Shown: positions 46,138 through 57,954 of the stretch, one piece after another
How the letters are laid out: the number at the start of each line of letters is the position of its first letter
Numbering within the stretch: the stretch's first letter is position 1
Assembly: GCF_963676685.1 (NCBI RefSeq)
Contig: NC_092347.1
Span: 85,686,592-85,750,591, forward strand
Reading direction: 5' to 3'
DNA length: 64,000 bases
DNA from: Mytilus edulis
Taxonomy: Eukaryota > Mollusca > Bivalvia > Mytilida > Mytilidae
Translations under genes and position numbers: made by a program
The notes under the pieces: generated by a model
The model's database searches: none
What the model was told of the DNA's origin: nothing
What the model saw: the letters and a program-made list of their open reading frames with translations, nothing else

Positions 46138-46358
46138 AGGAATGTGACTATATTATTTTCTTTAGCTTTGTAGACGCAAGATGGCTTCGCAGCAATGCAG
46201 ATACATTGATCCTTGTATCTGACCCCCTTATGCACAAAGCACGTATGATCCCAATTTGGCTTTTGATGAACTTTGATTGTACTTGAAAATACGATTAACA
46301 CAAAGATAATACATTGACCAGTGAAGAAAATGAAAATCGTTTTATAATGTATTGACAT
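46138..46358 (-). CDS. Candidate Cys-rich secreted peptide or exon
   Basis: From an ATG at 46358 (minus) the frame reads a hydrophobic segment, residues 7-27 (IFIFFTGQCIIFVLIVFSS), suitable as a signal peptide. It then has a short domain with four Cys spaced C-X11-C-X-C-X6-C (HTCFVHKGVRYKDQ then CICIAAKPSC). An alternative is that only the Cys part is exonic, since a pyrimidine-rich acceptor ending tttcaag lies just before it. At 46137 the frame runs into the antisense of the Penelope-like tail, so the 3' part of the gene has been cut off or displaced. Function unknown; the spacing is faintly like a half von Willebrand C or small defence-peptide module, which I cannot confirm. Confidence 0.3.
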
Positions 46359-46382
46359 AGATAACTTGAGGAGTTGTTGCAT

Positions 46383-47310
46383 TCTTGTTTCTTAGAATGT
46401 TTCAAAATCAACATTTTATTATATTCGCTTTATTCTAGTGTAGGAAGTTTTCTCTTTTTTCGATTTGAGATTTAATTAAAAAATCTACAATACTTGAAAA
46501 ATGTGTTTTGTCTTCTGAAAGTCTAATCGGAATATTTGTGGTGTCTGACATTAAGTTTTCTTGTACATGTATCGTAATCTCGTAATTTTGTGTTAAGATA
46601 GGCATAGCCTTTTAAATTGATATTATGTAACACTGCTAACCTTTTCTAATACAAATTGAAATCAAATCAGTGCATAAATTATGAACGATTGATGGTTGTA
46701 ATTTGATTCACCACTATTTATTCTGATAAGGTTAAACCAGATCAGTCCAGTAACGTATCTGCCCTTATATAGTTGACACATATCCTATTTTATATATCTC
46801 TTTTTTATAACATTATTTGATTTGTCATCAATACAAAACTGACTTCGCTATCCCCTCTTTGCAATATTTAGACAAGTTGATAGCTTTAGTCTAGATTTTT
46901 GTATCCCTTCCATATTCCTTATATAAATGATCAGTTATTGTGACCGTTTTCCTCCCCCGATTAAGAACTCAATATATATTAATAGAGAACCAATTTATTT
47001 TTCATATTTTCTAAGAATTGCACCAGACATTTGTGACGACCTTTTTTAAGCACTTAGATCTGTTCTTCACAATTACTTTGCAAGGTCATTGTGCTGTTCA
47101 CTAGTTGTTCAAAGAAATTGTTTGAATGCAGCTAACCCCATTACATTTAATTACATAAAGACACAATCGGTAAATATACAGATAAAAAAGAACTTGAACT
47201 GCAATTAGTTATATGTATGAGATGAAAAAAACCAATAGTGTATCAATTACCGTTTCAGGTGTTCATCCTCAAAATTCTCTTGGATCTGTTTTAGTTTGAA
47301 GAGCACGCCC
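46383..47310. other. No recognised feature
   Basis: AT-rich sequence; nothing seen. Confidence 0.4.
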
Positions 47311-47405
47311 TTAATAGTTATCAAAGGTACCAGGATTATAATTTAGTACGCCAGACGCGTGTTTCGTCTACATAAGACTCGTCAGTGACGCCCAGATCAA
47401 AAATT
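47311..47405 (+). repeat. RepC fragment
   Basis: tagttatcaaaggtaccagg through acgcgtgtttcgtctacata to gtcagtgacgcc; the 5' half of RepC. Confidence 0.75.
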
Positions 47406-47594
47406 GAGAAATGTATCCGCAATACTGATAGGTTTAGAATATGCCTTAGCTGTAGATATTTTGTTCACAACTAGAAAGTTAAAATCACTCACTTTTGTTA
47501 TAAATTCCTGTTTAAACAATAGTCTATAAAACAGTTAATAAAACACTTATTAGTACCATATCACCAATGTCGGAAGGTAATTAAAAAAAATAAT
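47406..47594. other. No recognised feature
   Basis: AT-rich spacer before the Penelope-like copy. Confidence 0.4.
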
Positions 47595-48310
47595 TAATAC
47601 AGACTATTGGAATCCCAATGGATACCAATTGCGCTCCTCTACCTGCATATTTGTTTTTATATTCCTATGAAGCATAATTTATCCAAGGGCTTGTACAGAA
47701 AGGAGAAAAGAAAGTAGCCCAGTCTTTTAATTTCATCTTTCGGTATATTGATGATGTACTGTCTCTTAATAATAATAGATTCAGTGATAACTTACACTTA
47801 ATATATCCAAGTGAACTTGAAATTAAAGATACTACCGAAACAGATAAATCTGGTTCATATTTAGACCTTTTTCTCGAAATAACTACTTACCTATAGTCAA
47901 CTTTCCATTTGTGTGTAGCAACATCCCAGCGGCACCAGCATATGGAGTATACGTGTCTCGATTGATACGTTACTCTAGAGCTAGCTCAAAGTACGTTGAT
48001 TTTGTTGAACGAAGAATACTGATTTCTCAAAAGTTGCTAAGACAGGGCTATGAACCAATCAAACTAAGGTCATCACTCAAGAAATTTTACGGTCGCAATC
48101 ATGAGCTGATTGGCCATTATAACAAAAGTGTGGCAGAAATCATATTTGATATTCTTCCTCGGTCATAATAACCTTCCATCATTACCGAACTAAACAAAGA
48201 AATAACACGACGGGTGCCGTATACGGTGCAGGAAAGGCTTATCCTTCTGGAGCACCTGATTTCACTCCTTGTTTTTTATGGAGTTCGTGTTGTTTCTTAA
48301 TTATTATTTA
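47595..48310 (+). pseudogene. Penelope-like RT, 5'-truncated, second subfamily
   Basis: Starts inside the GIPM-TNCAP segment (47610), then LFLYSYEA, FRYIDDVLSLNNNRF (47741-47785), a YLDLFLEI segment, and SNIPAAPAYGVYVSRLIRYS (47915-47974) running to a stop at 48168. The last 85 codons (47911-48168) are open. Sequence differences from the 44.5-kb copy (VERRILISQKLLRQGYEPIK) show a distinct subfamily. The upstream half is missing, as expected for incomplete reverse transcription. Confidence 0.7.
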
Positions 48311-48595
48311 TAACTGTTGATGTAAATGTCCTTTGGTTTTGTGAGTCTTTGTTTACTCCTTGGTTTTGATTGTTATTGTCTTGAACATGTTTCATCGACT
48401 CTCTACCCATTAACATTCCTTTTTTTTATATTGTCTTTGAGACATTGTACAGATTCTTTGTGTTGCATTGTTCAATCTTTATTTGATCTACACAACCGAT
48501 ACTGTGTTATTTTGAATATAATACTTTTAAATCATAATCATTATATTTCATGATTGGAATTGAGGTTTTTATTTTTAGTTTTGATTTTATATTTA
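48311..48595. other. No recognised feature
   Basis: AT-rich sequence between two Penelope-like pieces; the frame 48326-48553 is hydrophobic and not convincing. Confidence 0.35.
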
Positions 48596-48750
48596 TAAAA
48601 CCAGGCATAGTTTATTTTTAGTTTTCTATGTTGTGTCATATGTACCTTTGTTTGTTTTTTTTTTTTTTTTTTTTAGCCATGGCGTTGTCAGTTTATTTCG
48701 ATTTATGAGTTTGACTGTCCCTCTGGTATCTTTCGTCCCTCTTTTATCAT
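48596..48750 (+). repeat. Penelope-like 3' tail, solo
   Basis: gttttctatgttgtgtcata, then a T run, tagccatggcgttgtcagtt and tctttcgtccctctttta, the common 3' end. No coding part is attached. Confidence 0.75.
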
Positions 48751-48962
48751 AGTTTTTGTTAATTCAGTTTTCACAATAATGATATTGAATTATTCCTTTT
48801 AAAATAATAAGACATATAATTTGATCGAATAAACATTGGTAACAAGTATCATGGTATTACTTATTCGCTGCTTAATCACGTAGAAAAATACGTATTTCTA
48901 CATAATATATATCGTACATAAAGTATTATTCATCATACATTGCAATGTTTAGGTTTCCTTCA
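48751..48962. other. No recognised feature
   Basis: AT-rich spacer. Confidence 0.4.
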
Positions 48963-49065
48963 CTGGAGTTAACTTTGAAGGCCGTATTTTGACCTATAAC
49001 GGTTTACTATATTGTGACTTGTATTGAGATTTGTCTCATTGGCACTGATACCTCATCTTCTTATA
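48963..49065 (+). repeat. RepB fragment
   Basis: ttgaaggccgtattttgacc and gagatttgtctcattggcac match the RepB 3' half. Confidence 0.65.
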
Positions 49066-50040
49066 TATATTTCCACTTGTTGCAAATCTCTCAAACAGTT
49101 TATTGATCAAAAGTTAAATAATTCCGTTTCATTCATTTTGAATCCGCAAAACCACATTAAATGATTTCAATAAAACTTGTGGGAAATCTACACTCTATAC
49201 TCCCCTATGTCAGTCTGTACCTTAAATCTACTTTTATTCGATTTGATAACATAATCAGTTGTAATTCTGCTGGATTTTGTATATTGTTTGGTCATTTGTT
49301 TTTTCTAAATAATCCATGTGACAGTGACGTCATCAACATTCATTTTCGAGATTTACTCCTTAAAAATAGAATTAAAAATTAAAATCATAATTTTCTATGG
49401 ATTTTTTTTTTTTTAAGTTATTTTCATTTTTCAAAATATTCTAAAAAAATTGGTGCACATTATTAAATAACACGCTACGCGGGATATTCAGTATGCTCCA
49501 CATTTTCATGTTTTTTTCTTCCTAGAAAAAAGCAGTAGTACAGTCATTCCTTAAATATTCTCAAATGTTTTCGAGATCAATGACAAGACTATGTATAATA
49601 GGTATACCAATGTTATCGCGATTTTATTGTTCCTTTTACAATTTTTTACGTATCCTTTACAGTTGGGTTAACTGAAACAACAGATTTTGCAATAGTGAAA
49701 GGCAAGTCTCTTTACATTTGCAAAGTTGCAAAACTCATAAAACTAAAGCAAAGAGACATAAACTATATCTCTTCAATCATATAGTGACAAAACTAATGAT
49801 GATCTACATGCATTAAGTACATCGTTGTACTTTGGAATGAAATTTAAAATAACCGATGAATCTCAGTGGAAGCTTTCTGTGAAATACATATCACGCAAAA
49901 TGACAAATAGGAAAATTGAATAGATGGTTAACAATCATATGTAAATACATTCATACATGTAAGCCTTGTAAAGTCAGAGAATTTAACAATATAAGACGTG
50001 TGTTTTACATATTCCAATGAGAAATTCAAATTTCAAGATT
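49066..50040. other. No recognised feature
   Basis: AT-rich. The plus frame 49161-49382 (73 codons) is hydrophobic with no motif and is not called. Confidence 0.35.
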
Positions 50041-50214
50041 GTATAAGATGAGATATATTGAAAAATTCAAGACATTGTCATCAAAATTTAAATCTTACGA
50101 CTTAGGACGAATTATTTTACTTATTAAGGAAAATAAAAGTTCGACAGCAAATTATCATATAATCATTATCCAAATACAGAATTATAATTTTGAATATATT
50201 CAGAAATATGACAG

Positions 50215-50330
50215 TTCTTGTCCATTCGTTTTTGATGCGTTTTGTTATTTGATTTTGCCATGTGTAATTATGGACTTTCCGAATTGATTTTCCTCTAAGT
50301 ATTTTTGTGATTTTACTTTTTTCAATTAAA
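50215..50330 (+). repeat. RepE fragment
   Basis: gttatttgattttgccatgt and tggactttccgaattgattt, then tttttgtgattttactttt. Present in unit C and absent from D. Confidence 0.55.
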
Positions 50331-50627
50331 GAACATGTGTTGGCCTTTGCTGAAAAAATGTCCCATTGAAGCGATAATTTGAAATATGTATATTTTAAAA
50401 TATTCACACAATATCTTATGTGTCATAAAAAAAAAACATATTATATAATTGCCTGTGTTCATATTAAAGAACTATGACGAATTATGTCTTCTTAAAAAAT
50501 TGAATGATGTGTATACAATAACAATGATAGCACTGTTTTACGCATTTTGACGACTTTAATCAAATTCAAGATAAAGGGTAGGTTGTAAGTTGTAAACGGG
50601 AAACATAATACATATTGTAATCAACAA

Positions 50628-50745
50628 AATTGAGAATGGAAATAGGGAATGTGTCAAAGAGACAACAACCCGACCATATAACAGACAACAGCATGTTGTT
50701 ATAATGAATACGAAAAAAACCAAAAGAGATCAAAGGACGTGAAGA
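50628..50745 (+). repeat. RepA fragment
   Basis: ttgagaatggaaatagggaa and gtgtcaaagagacaacaacc; the start of RepA, inserted in unit C. Confidence 0.7.
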
Positions 50746-51498
50746 GGGCAACACACTGTTAGTTCATATTTTAAAGGCGTCTTTAAAATAAAAATAATTG
50801 GATTCATGTCCTTTTTTGGATAAATAAGGTTTGAATTTTCAAACATTTTTACCTAGAGTATCACGGAAGAGACATTTATTGTCAAAATTACCATCTGGTA
50901 ATGTTAAATTGTTATTCCTAATGTTTTTTCACCAAATATGTCCTGAATATACAAACACTGTAAGGTTATTGCCCTCGAGACAGATAATTTTCAGTCTGCT
51001 TACATTCATACTATGAAAATGATTAAGAATTGCAGAATTGTGCAATTCAAAGATAAGAGTTCTGTTAACGTCAATTTAATATCTTTTTAACCTTTATACC
51101 AGCCGTTTATATATTGGAAATGAATAACAAGTCTTCCAATGTGTCTGAAGTCATTTAGTGCACACATAAAGTAGTTTTACCTCTGGTAGGGATAAAACAT
51201 TGCTAGACAATTATTTTATTAAGCGTTATTATGCACGACATTTATTTTAAAGGCAAATTACTTTACTACTATAACATCATTTAAACTTCACATACGCGCA
51301 TTTCAGTGTGCATTAAACAATAGAATCGAATTCAGAAGACACATTATTTTCAAATTCTACGTAAAGAAATCATTAACGTAAAAATATGAGCTGTCATTAA
51401 AATAAAAATATCGTGGTAATTTGCTTTGATTATAGTTGTAAAAACCCGATTATATATTCTCCATTTTTAAGAAACTTAAACTAAAGCGTTGACACACG

Positions 51499-51708
51499 AT
51501 GGCTAGGAGTGTTTTCGAAACTATTTCATCGCAGTGTAATCAATTGCTATTTCAGCCGAGGTTGACAAGTAAAAACACAATTAGAAAATTACTACCACAC
51601 GTTCATATATCTATGACACCTTGTAAGCATATGTGGTTCAGTTGTTTGTTGTATAAAGTTAGTGGTTCAACACAGACGAGATACCGTGGATTCTTTTTTT
51701 TTCTCTAA
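51499..51708 (+). pseudogene. Frame at unit C start codon-like site
   Basis: The ATG and following codons (MARSVFETISSQCNQLLFQPR) are conserved as DNA in unit D at 53086, where the frame stops after 19 codons. It may be an untranslated leader or old exon of the gene whose candidate coding start lies downstream (53659). No family recognised. Confidence 0.2.
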
Positions 51709-53184
51709 AAAATACTTTTATTGCACTTTTCTTTGCTAATGACAATTAACTCGACCTGCAGCAGTTGGTCTAGTATCCCTGTGAATTAGTGAAAACACAA
51801 TCAGGGAAATCACATGACATATATTGAAAAACTTAAGGCATTGTCATCAAAACTTAAATCAAACGAATATGAGGAATTATTCTATTTATTAATCAGAACA
51901 AAAGTTCGGCAGAAATGATCAAATAATCATTATTCAAATAGAGAATTTTAAGATTTAAACATAGTCAATTGAAGAAAATATATTGGCCTTTGCTGACAAA
52001 AGAAATCCTTTTTAGCGATGATTTGAAATATATATTTTAAAATATTTGTACAAAATGTTAAGTTTTATAGATAAAAAAAAATCATGTAATATAATTACCT
52101 GTGTCCATATATTAGAACCGTGACTAAGTATGTTTTATGAAAAAACTTGAATGGTGTGTAAACAATTACAATGATAGCATTGTTATACGGATTTTGACTA
52201 CGTAAAATTAGATTCGAGACGGGAGGGGAAAAGGGAGAAGGGTTGTAAGCGGAAAAAATAAAGCATATTGAAATCAATGCAGGTTGTCATAATAAAAAAG
52301 AAAACAAAATCAAGAGGGCAACAAGCAGTCTTTAACAATTCAATGTTGTCTTTTCAATAAAATATACGGAGAAGTAAATTGAAGACATTTTTTCCTTTAT
52401 GGTTAAGAACAAATTGTGAATTTTCAAATATTAATGTCAAAATGGCAATTTGGTACTGTTAAATTGTAACCCTTAAATTTTTTACCAAACATGTCATAAA
52501 TATAAAAACTGTAAACCAAATCACAGAAGACAATGGGATGGATACACTGTAAGGTTATTGCCTTTGAGACAGATAATTCTCAGTCTGATTACATTCATAC
52601 TATAGAAATGAATTTGAATGTCATCATTGTGCAATTCAAAGATAAGACTTCTGTTAACGTCAATGTTATATCTTTTTAACATTGATACAAGCCGTTTATA
52701 TATTGGAAATGAATTAGAAGTCTTCCAATGTGTCTGAAGTCATTCAATGTATAAATAAAGCAGTTTTACTTCTGGTAGGGATAAAACATTGTTAGAAAAA
52801 TATTTTATTAGGGATTTATTCGCACGACATTTATCTTTAAGGCAAATTACTTTACTGCAACAATCAAACTTAACGTAGAAAACACATACTCGCATTTCAG
52901 TGTGCATTAAACCATAGAATCGACCTCAAACGACACATTATTTTCAAACTCGACGTAAAGAAAACATTAACGTAAGAAAAAATGAGCTGTCTTTAAAAAA
53001 ACTATCGGGCAAAATTGCTTTGATAATAGATAAACGGATTATTTATTGTATCATATATTCGCCATTTGAAAGTATCTTACACACGATGGCTAGGAGTGTT
53101 TTCAAAATTATTTCATCGCTGTGTAATCAATGGCTATTTTAAATGAGGTTGGAAAAAAAGTAAAATCACAAAAATACTGAACTC

Positions 53185-53520
53185 CGAAGAAATTGTAAAA
53201 CGGAAAGTCTCTAATCAAATGGCAAAATCAAATGATAAAACACATCAAACGAATGGACAACAACTGTCATATTCCTGACTTGGTAAAGGCATTTTCAAAT
53301 GTAGAAATTGTTGCTTGAACCTGGTTTTATAGCGCTTCTCCTCTCACTTGTTTGACAGTAGCATCAAATTCCATTATATTTACAACGATGCGTATACAAA
53401 ACAGACATTATAGGTAAAATAGTCAAAATAAGGGTACAGCAAAGCAAGAACATATAAGCTAAACACTAAATAAAATTGAGAATGGAAATGGGGAATGTGT
53501 CTAAGCGACAACAACCACAC
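53185..53520 (-). repeat. RepE long copy plus RepA fragment
   Basis: aatactgaactccgaagaaa, aaacggaaagtctctaatca, tattcctgacttggtaaagg and gcttgaacctggttttatag are RepE in reverse. 53472-53520 is the RepA start (plus strand). The block is missing from unit C. Confidence 0.65.
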
Positions 53521-53658
53521 ATTCGTTTACCTATGGTTCCTTGTAAGAAAGTGTGTTTGAGTTGTTTGTTGTATATTGATTTAGGTTAATGACAGACTAG
53601 ATACCATGGACTTTTTTTTCTCTAAAAACATATTTCTACTGCACTTTATTTTGCTTTA

Positions 53659-53788
53659 ATGACAACTTACCCAACCTACAGCAGTTGGCCGAGTAATGTT
53701 GTGAATTATGTGAATTACTCACAGAATAACCAGTCAAATTATCCAATGAACTCATACATTAAGTCACACAATTTTGGAATAGATACAG
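53659..53788 (+). CDS. Candidate first coding exon, unknown gene
   Basis: From ATG the exon reads MTTYPTYSSWPSNVVNYVN then a Tyr/Asn/Ser-rich stretch (YSQNNQSNYPMNSYIKSHNF) and ends GATACAG followed by gt (53789), a good splice donor in phase 1. The composition (Tyr, Asn, Ser, few charges) is typical of disordered N-termini of transcription factors or coat-like proteins. The duplicate in unit C is interrupted by stops, so only this copy could be functional. No downstream exon was identified with confidence. The frame continuing past the donor to 53889 looks intronic. Confidence 0.35.
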
Positions 53789-53800
53789 GTTTGTACGGCG

Positions 53801-54404
53801 TATACCGTGTATTCATTATTGTTTGGTGGATACCAATTTCGCGGATTTATTGGATAGAGGCTAACCACGAATTTAGACTTTTAACATAATTGTAGGCAGA
53901 CTTTGGACAGACGATGAAATAAAGTATTTACGACAATACAATTGTTCTTAAATCCACTTAAATTTGTAACCACGAAAATAATGAATCTACATAACGTATT
54001 GATGTTGTGGACGACTTTTTGTTTAAAACACCCATTTGATTGTAAATGTTAATGATTTATTTACTTAATTTATCAAGACTCACAAACAAATGAGAATGAA
54101 ATATATTTTACTGTCTGCCAAGTTTTACAAAACAAGTTACTAGTTCTTTCTTTTATGCAATTGATTTAGTTTTTCAAGCAATAAAAACACAATCATTGTA
54201 TACACTGCTGTTGTTCTAATGCACACATCCAATTCGTTATTTGCAAAACAGAATGTCGATCATTCTAATTGACAGTCAAAATGTGTTATTCTATGACTGG
54301 GTTCCGCTTTTCAAAGTCCAAGCTAAATCGTCACTATGTGATTTAATGACGCCGATTAATTGTGGGCTTTGTTCAATTTTGTAATTTACCTTTAAACTAA
54401 GTTT
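53801..54404. other. No recognised feature
   Basis: AT-rich; nothing seen. Confidence 0.4.
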
Positions 54405-54490
54405 AAGAGCATTGAAACCAAAAATCCCAAAAAGGTTTGCTGAAAACGGCTTAGACAATCAATTTCTTAGGTCAGAAAATCCTTGGTAAA
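54405..54490 (+). repeat. RepC 3' fragment
   Basis: agagcattgaaaccaaaaat, gctgaaaacggcttag and gtcagaaaatccttgg are diverged words of the RepC 3' half. Confidence 0.5.
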
Positions 54491-54604
54491 TCATGATTCT
54501 ATTTACAATAAACGACAGATCTACTGAATAATAAAAATAGATGTTCCCAAAAGATCATCGAACTTTGATATCTTTTTGGTTTCCTCAATCTAGTTTCTTT
54601 TAGT

Positions 54605-54975
54605 TAGCTCACCTGGCCCAAAAGGCTGAAAGAGTTTTTATCATTACTTGGAGTCCGTCGTCCGTCGTCGTCCGTCGTCGTCGTTAACATTTTACATTTT
54701 GAACTTCTTCTAGATAACCACTAAATGAAATCAAACTTTCCATGCATATTATTTTTGAGGTGCTGACCAAGTGTTGTTGCTTTGAAGCTGATCCATCGTC
54801 CAAGATGGCCACCAGAGAGTGACATAATTTAAGATAGAACCCAATGGTAAACACAGGCAAAGGCATGCATGCATGCATTTTCCTAATGAGGTGTTGACTA
54901 AGTGTTAGTCGATCATTCACCCAAGATGGCTGCCAGCAGTAGACTTAGTTTAACATAAGACCCTATGAGAAAGAC
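54605..54975 (+). repeat. RepF bivalve repeat (cgtccgtcgtcgtcc)
   Basis: agctcacctggcccaaaagg, ttggagtccgtcgtccgtcg, a (cgt)n-like run, then gaacttcttctagataacca and two caagatggc phrases. Recognised from memory as a repeat found in oysters and mussels. The antisense frame 54684-54920 is a by-product. Confidence 0.65.
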
Positions 54976-55569
54976 ATACACATGCATTTACTAAACAGTC
55001 ACTAAATAGAATGGAATCAATCATGATCTTAATCATTATTAGTGTATCGGGTGGGAATCTTGGACCTCAAGATTTTTCTTATTAAAAGTTTATGGCTGAT
55101 TGTCTTTTTGTCGATTTCTTTTCGGACGTGGTGTTTTATGGATATGTTTGCATTTATCTACTCTCTCTTTAAACAAATAAATAATTCTTGAATTGACATC
55201 CATTAAACATATACCCATTGAATAAATACTTTTCAAACTGGTTAATAGTAAAATAACTGATTGTGAATCGAAATTCATTTTCCTTTACCACCAAATTCAC
55301 TAAAAAAATTCAATCATTGCGGAAGAAATACATATATTAAGGAACGATCTTAACATTTTGAATAATGACATTGTATGAGGAAATATAGCCCTATTTCCTT
55401 ATCATAATGCACTATTTATTGTTAGATTAATGTCATAAGATTGCTATTTCAATATTTACTCCCACATCGTCGTTATTGTATATGATCGATTTTATATATT
55501 GGCGTTCAGAACTAAGTTGTTCCAAATCGTAACAATTACAGAAGCAATATGAAAGTAGTTATTATAAAA
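54976..55569. other. Mostly empty; one small minus frame
   Basis: The minus frame 55090-55278 (62 codons, ATG to TAA) ends in a basic tail, KTPRPKRNRQKDNQP, and is slightly protein-like, but has no known motif. Nothing else seen. Confidence 0.3.
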
Positions 55570-55680
55570 AAAGGAAGATGTGGTTTGATTGACCATATCG
55601 ACAAAACTCCACTAAGGACAAAAGAAGTTTACAGATACAAATCACCGTATGTACTTCAACAATGAGCAAACGCCATACAA
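55570..55680 (-). repeat. RepB-related fragment
   Basis: gaagatgtggtttgattgac and ttcaacaatgagcaaacgcc are antisense RepB-family words. Confidence 0.55.
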
Positions 55681-56609
55681 ATTTGAAAATAGAAACAGTA
55701 AATGTGTCAGAATCAACAACTCTAGTTCAATGAAATGTATTGAAATTTTGATACGACAGTTCCTTTTCATATAAAGGCGCTTATTTTTTGGCGAATGGGA
55801 TCACATTGGTAAATTCCTTATTACAATACATCATATCTGTAACATTATGTTAAATGTTTGAATTTTTTTTAGAGGTAATACAATATTATTAAATCTCATT
55901 GGACTTATTCTAACCTTTAACAAGAATTCTGGACTCAAAGACATGATAAATAAATCTTCCAAACTTTTGTTCTTTAAATGTTCAATGAAACTACAACGCC
56001 TTGTTCAAGAAGAAGCGTGGTATGCCTCAACTGTTTTTTTTTTTGTTTTTTTTAGGTTCTCCATTCTTTGATAAATTCCCCATTTTTCATTCTCAATTTT
56101 ATTATAATTTGTTTATACAAAAGGAAAGAACAAACAACGGGACAAATTTACAAACGAAGAAAAAAAGACAATAACATAGTGAAAAGAAAAACGACTGGAT
56201 AAAACCGCTGAGGCTTAATTTTAAGTATAATTGTTATTCATTATGAAGAAATATATAAAAAGAATGATTTTTTACAACTGCATTAATAAAATTTTAAGAA
56301 AAAATACAAACATATATCGTAATTAGAGTATAATATTTATTGTTTAGGTTATATTATAAGATTATTGTTTCAATCATTACTCCCACATATTTCGTTATTG
56401 TATTTGATTGATTGCATATACCGACATCATAAAAGAATTTCCACTCAACTCAAGTGCAGAAAAAAAAATCCGTGTGGATAATAAATAAAAGGTAAGTAAC
56501 TATATTTAATCGTACGGTCTTAAACAATTAAATTCCGCATCGCAAGGTAAAAAAAGATTTAATTTAATAATATTTTAAATTTCAATAGTATTCAATTACC
56601 TATCAATAC
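55681..56609. other. No gene; short RepA relic
   Basis: AT-rich. A 25-bp reversed RepA relic (attccccatttttcattctc) at about 56078-56102. No coding signal. Confidence 0.45.
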
Positions 56610-56830
56610 CAGGTATACTGACTACTGGGCTGGTAATACACCCGAGAATGAAACGTCTCTCTGCAATGGCATTGACCTTAATGGTTGAACAACTCGTCAT
56701 AGTTTTCATGCTTATGATAAGGTACCCCTGACCTCTGCATTTCGTCTACCTAAGAAATAAAACTGCATGAGGTACAACAAATACGAACTTTAAAAATAAG
56801 GAAATCCAGATGTTGTAAAAAGTTATGCTA
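56610..56830 (+). repeat. RepC 5' portion, diverged
   Basis: gactactgggctggtaatac, aatgaaacgtctctctgcaa and ctgcatttcgtctacctaag match the copy at 61470-61627. Confidence 0.55.
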
Positions 56831-56919
56831 CATCTAACTTCGGTCATCTATATTTCGAGAAAAACATAACGAAGTTTCTAATAATTCAACATTTAATAAA
56901 CAGTTTATTTACATAAATA

Positions 56920-57175
56920 AAGGCAACAGTAGTATACCGCTGTTCAAACTCATAAATCCATGGACAAAAAACAAAATAGTGGTAACAAACTAAAACTGAG
57001 GGAAACGTATTTAACATAAGAGGAGAACAACGACACAACACTACAATGTAACACACACAGAAACGACAAAGCATCAGACAAAATCCCACGAGAATAACAA
57101 ATATGACATCAAAACCAAATACATGAATTTGGGATAGACAAGTACCGTGACACGTCTTATCGCAATGTAAAAATG
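56920..57175 (+). repeat. RepD repeat
   Basis: ggcaacagtagtataccgct through aggagaacaacgacacaaca to gggatagacaagtaccgtga, co-linear with 34763-35030. The antisense frame 56886-57251 is a by-product. Confidence 0.8.
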
Positions 57176-57368
57176 ACATTTTATGTAAATAAATTTCGGT
57201 ACCAAGTGCACACTTTGACGAGTAATGTGTGTTATGTAATGATCCAGACAAAAATTAAACAGCTATACTCAAATCAAATATAACATTAAAAGTTTAACAA
57301 AAATGCCAAACTCCAGGGTAAATTAACAAATGGAACTCCATATAAACTGACAAAATCAACCCTATCAA

Positions 57369-57587
57369 TTGATAAAGTTAAACACAATCAAAACAGGCTT
57401 CATAGCTTTAAATAGGGAACATATGATCTTTCATTTTAAACAATTAAAAAAAAATCTGATAACAGATACATTTTATTCAATATCTGAATATATTTTCGAA
57501 CACACTTGCTATTTGGTTTATGACACGACGGGAAATAAGTCTTTTATCAGTGATATAACATGTAGACACGGGAGTGGTTGCGTATAA
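57369..57587 (+). CDS. Hypothetical terminal-exon-like frame
   Basis: A 72-codon frame whose second half, LVYDTTGNKSFISDITCRHG plus SGCV-stop, reads like protein. A cag acceptor lies in the middle (about 57460). AATAAA follows at 57608-57613, and an 18-bp perfect palindrome lies directly after the stop. Consistent with the last exon of a gene, but the first half is AT-biased and no upstream exon is identified. Family unknown. Confidence 0.25.
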   Translation: MIKLNTIKTGFIALNREHMIFHFKQLKKNLITDTFYSISEYIFEHTCYLVYDTTGNKSFISDITCRHGSGCV

Positions 57588-57605
57588 ACTGATGATATCA
57601 TCAGT
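57588..57605. repeat. 18-bp perfect palindrome
   Basis: actgatgatatcatcagt equals its own reverse complement and sits right after the stop at 57585-57587, two bases before AATAAA (57608). Confidence 0.7.
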
Positions 57606-57954
57606 GAAATAAAACTCATCTTACCATGACATCGAACAAGTGCTTGTCATAATTCGCAGACGTATAAAATTTCCAGTAGACATTTGTAGTGTGTACATCA
57701 GACTCAACAGTGGTGCATAAACGAAGACCGTTTTAAATTCAAAATCAAGGTTAAAGTTGGAGTGCATTTCACACGAAAAATCAAAAAGATTGTATTATAT
57801 TTAACAAAATACAATTATGCCTAAGGGAATAAAAAAAGAAAGAAATAAAAGAGATATTTGTAATAGACTGGTGATACCATTGGAATGAAGCATTTATCAT
57901 TGATTGCAAAAAAATCATTTCTAATGAAAAAAATTCAAATGATCCATCCTTTTA
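57606..57954. other. No recognised feature
   Basis: Apart from the AATAAA at 57608, AT-rich sequence with nothing recognisable. Confidence 0.4.

Larger units (their letters stand above)
50041..51810 (+). repeat. Tandem duplication unit C
   Basis: Co-linear with unit D (51811-53800): attgaaaaattcaagacatt / attgaaaaacttaaggcatt, cagccgtttatatattggaa / aagccgtttatatattggaa, and cgatggctaggagtgttttc in both. The offset drifts from 1766 bp at the start to 1587 bp at the end because C carries RepE (50215-50330) and RepA (50628-50745) insertions. Homology ends in a broken form of the candidate exon: the ATG at 51739-51741 is followed by an in-frame TAG after 16 codons. Confidence 0.8.
51811..53800 (+). 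repeat. Tandem duplication unit D
   Basis: Second copy of the unit. It contains a 330-bp insertion (about 53185-53520) made of RepE and a RepA fragment, and ends with the intact form of the candidate exon at 53659-53788. Confidence 0.8.

Noticed and set aside
50039..50407. Overlapping frames on both strands
   Set aside because: AT-rich, Ile/Lys/Asn-biased and broken in the duplicated unit D, so no coding constraint.
54684..54920. Minus-strand frame of 78 codons
   Set aside because: Antisense of RepF; identical-style frames occur wherever this repeat is inserted.
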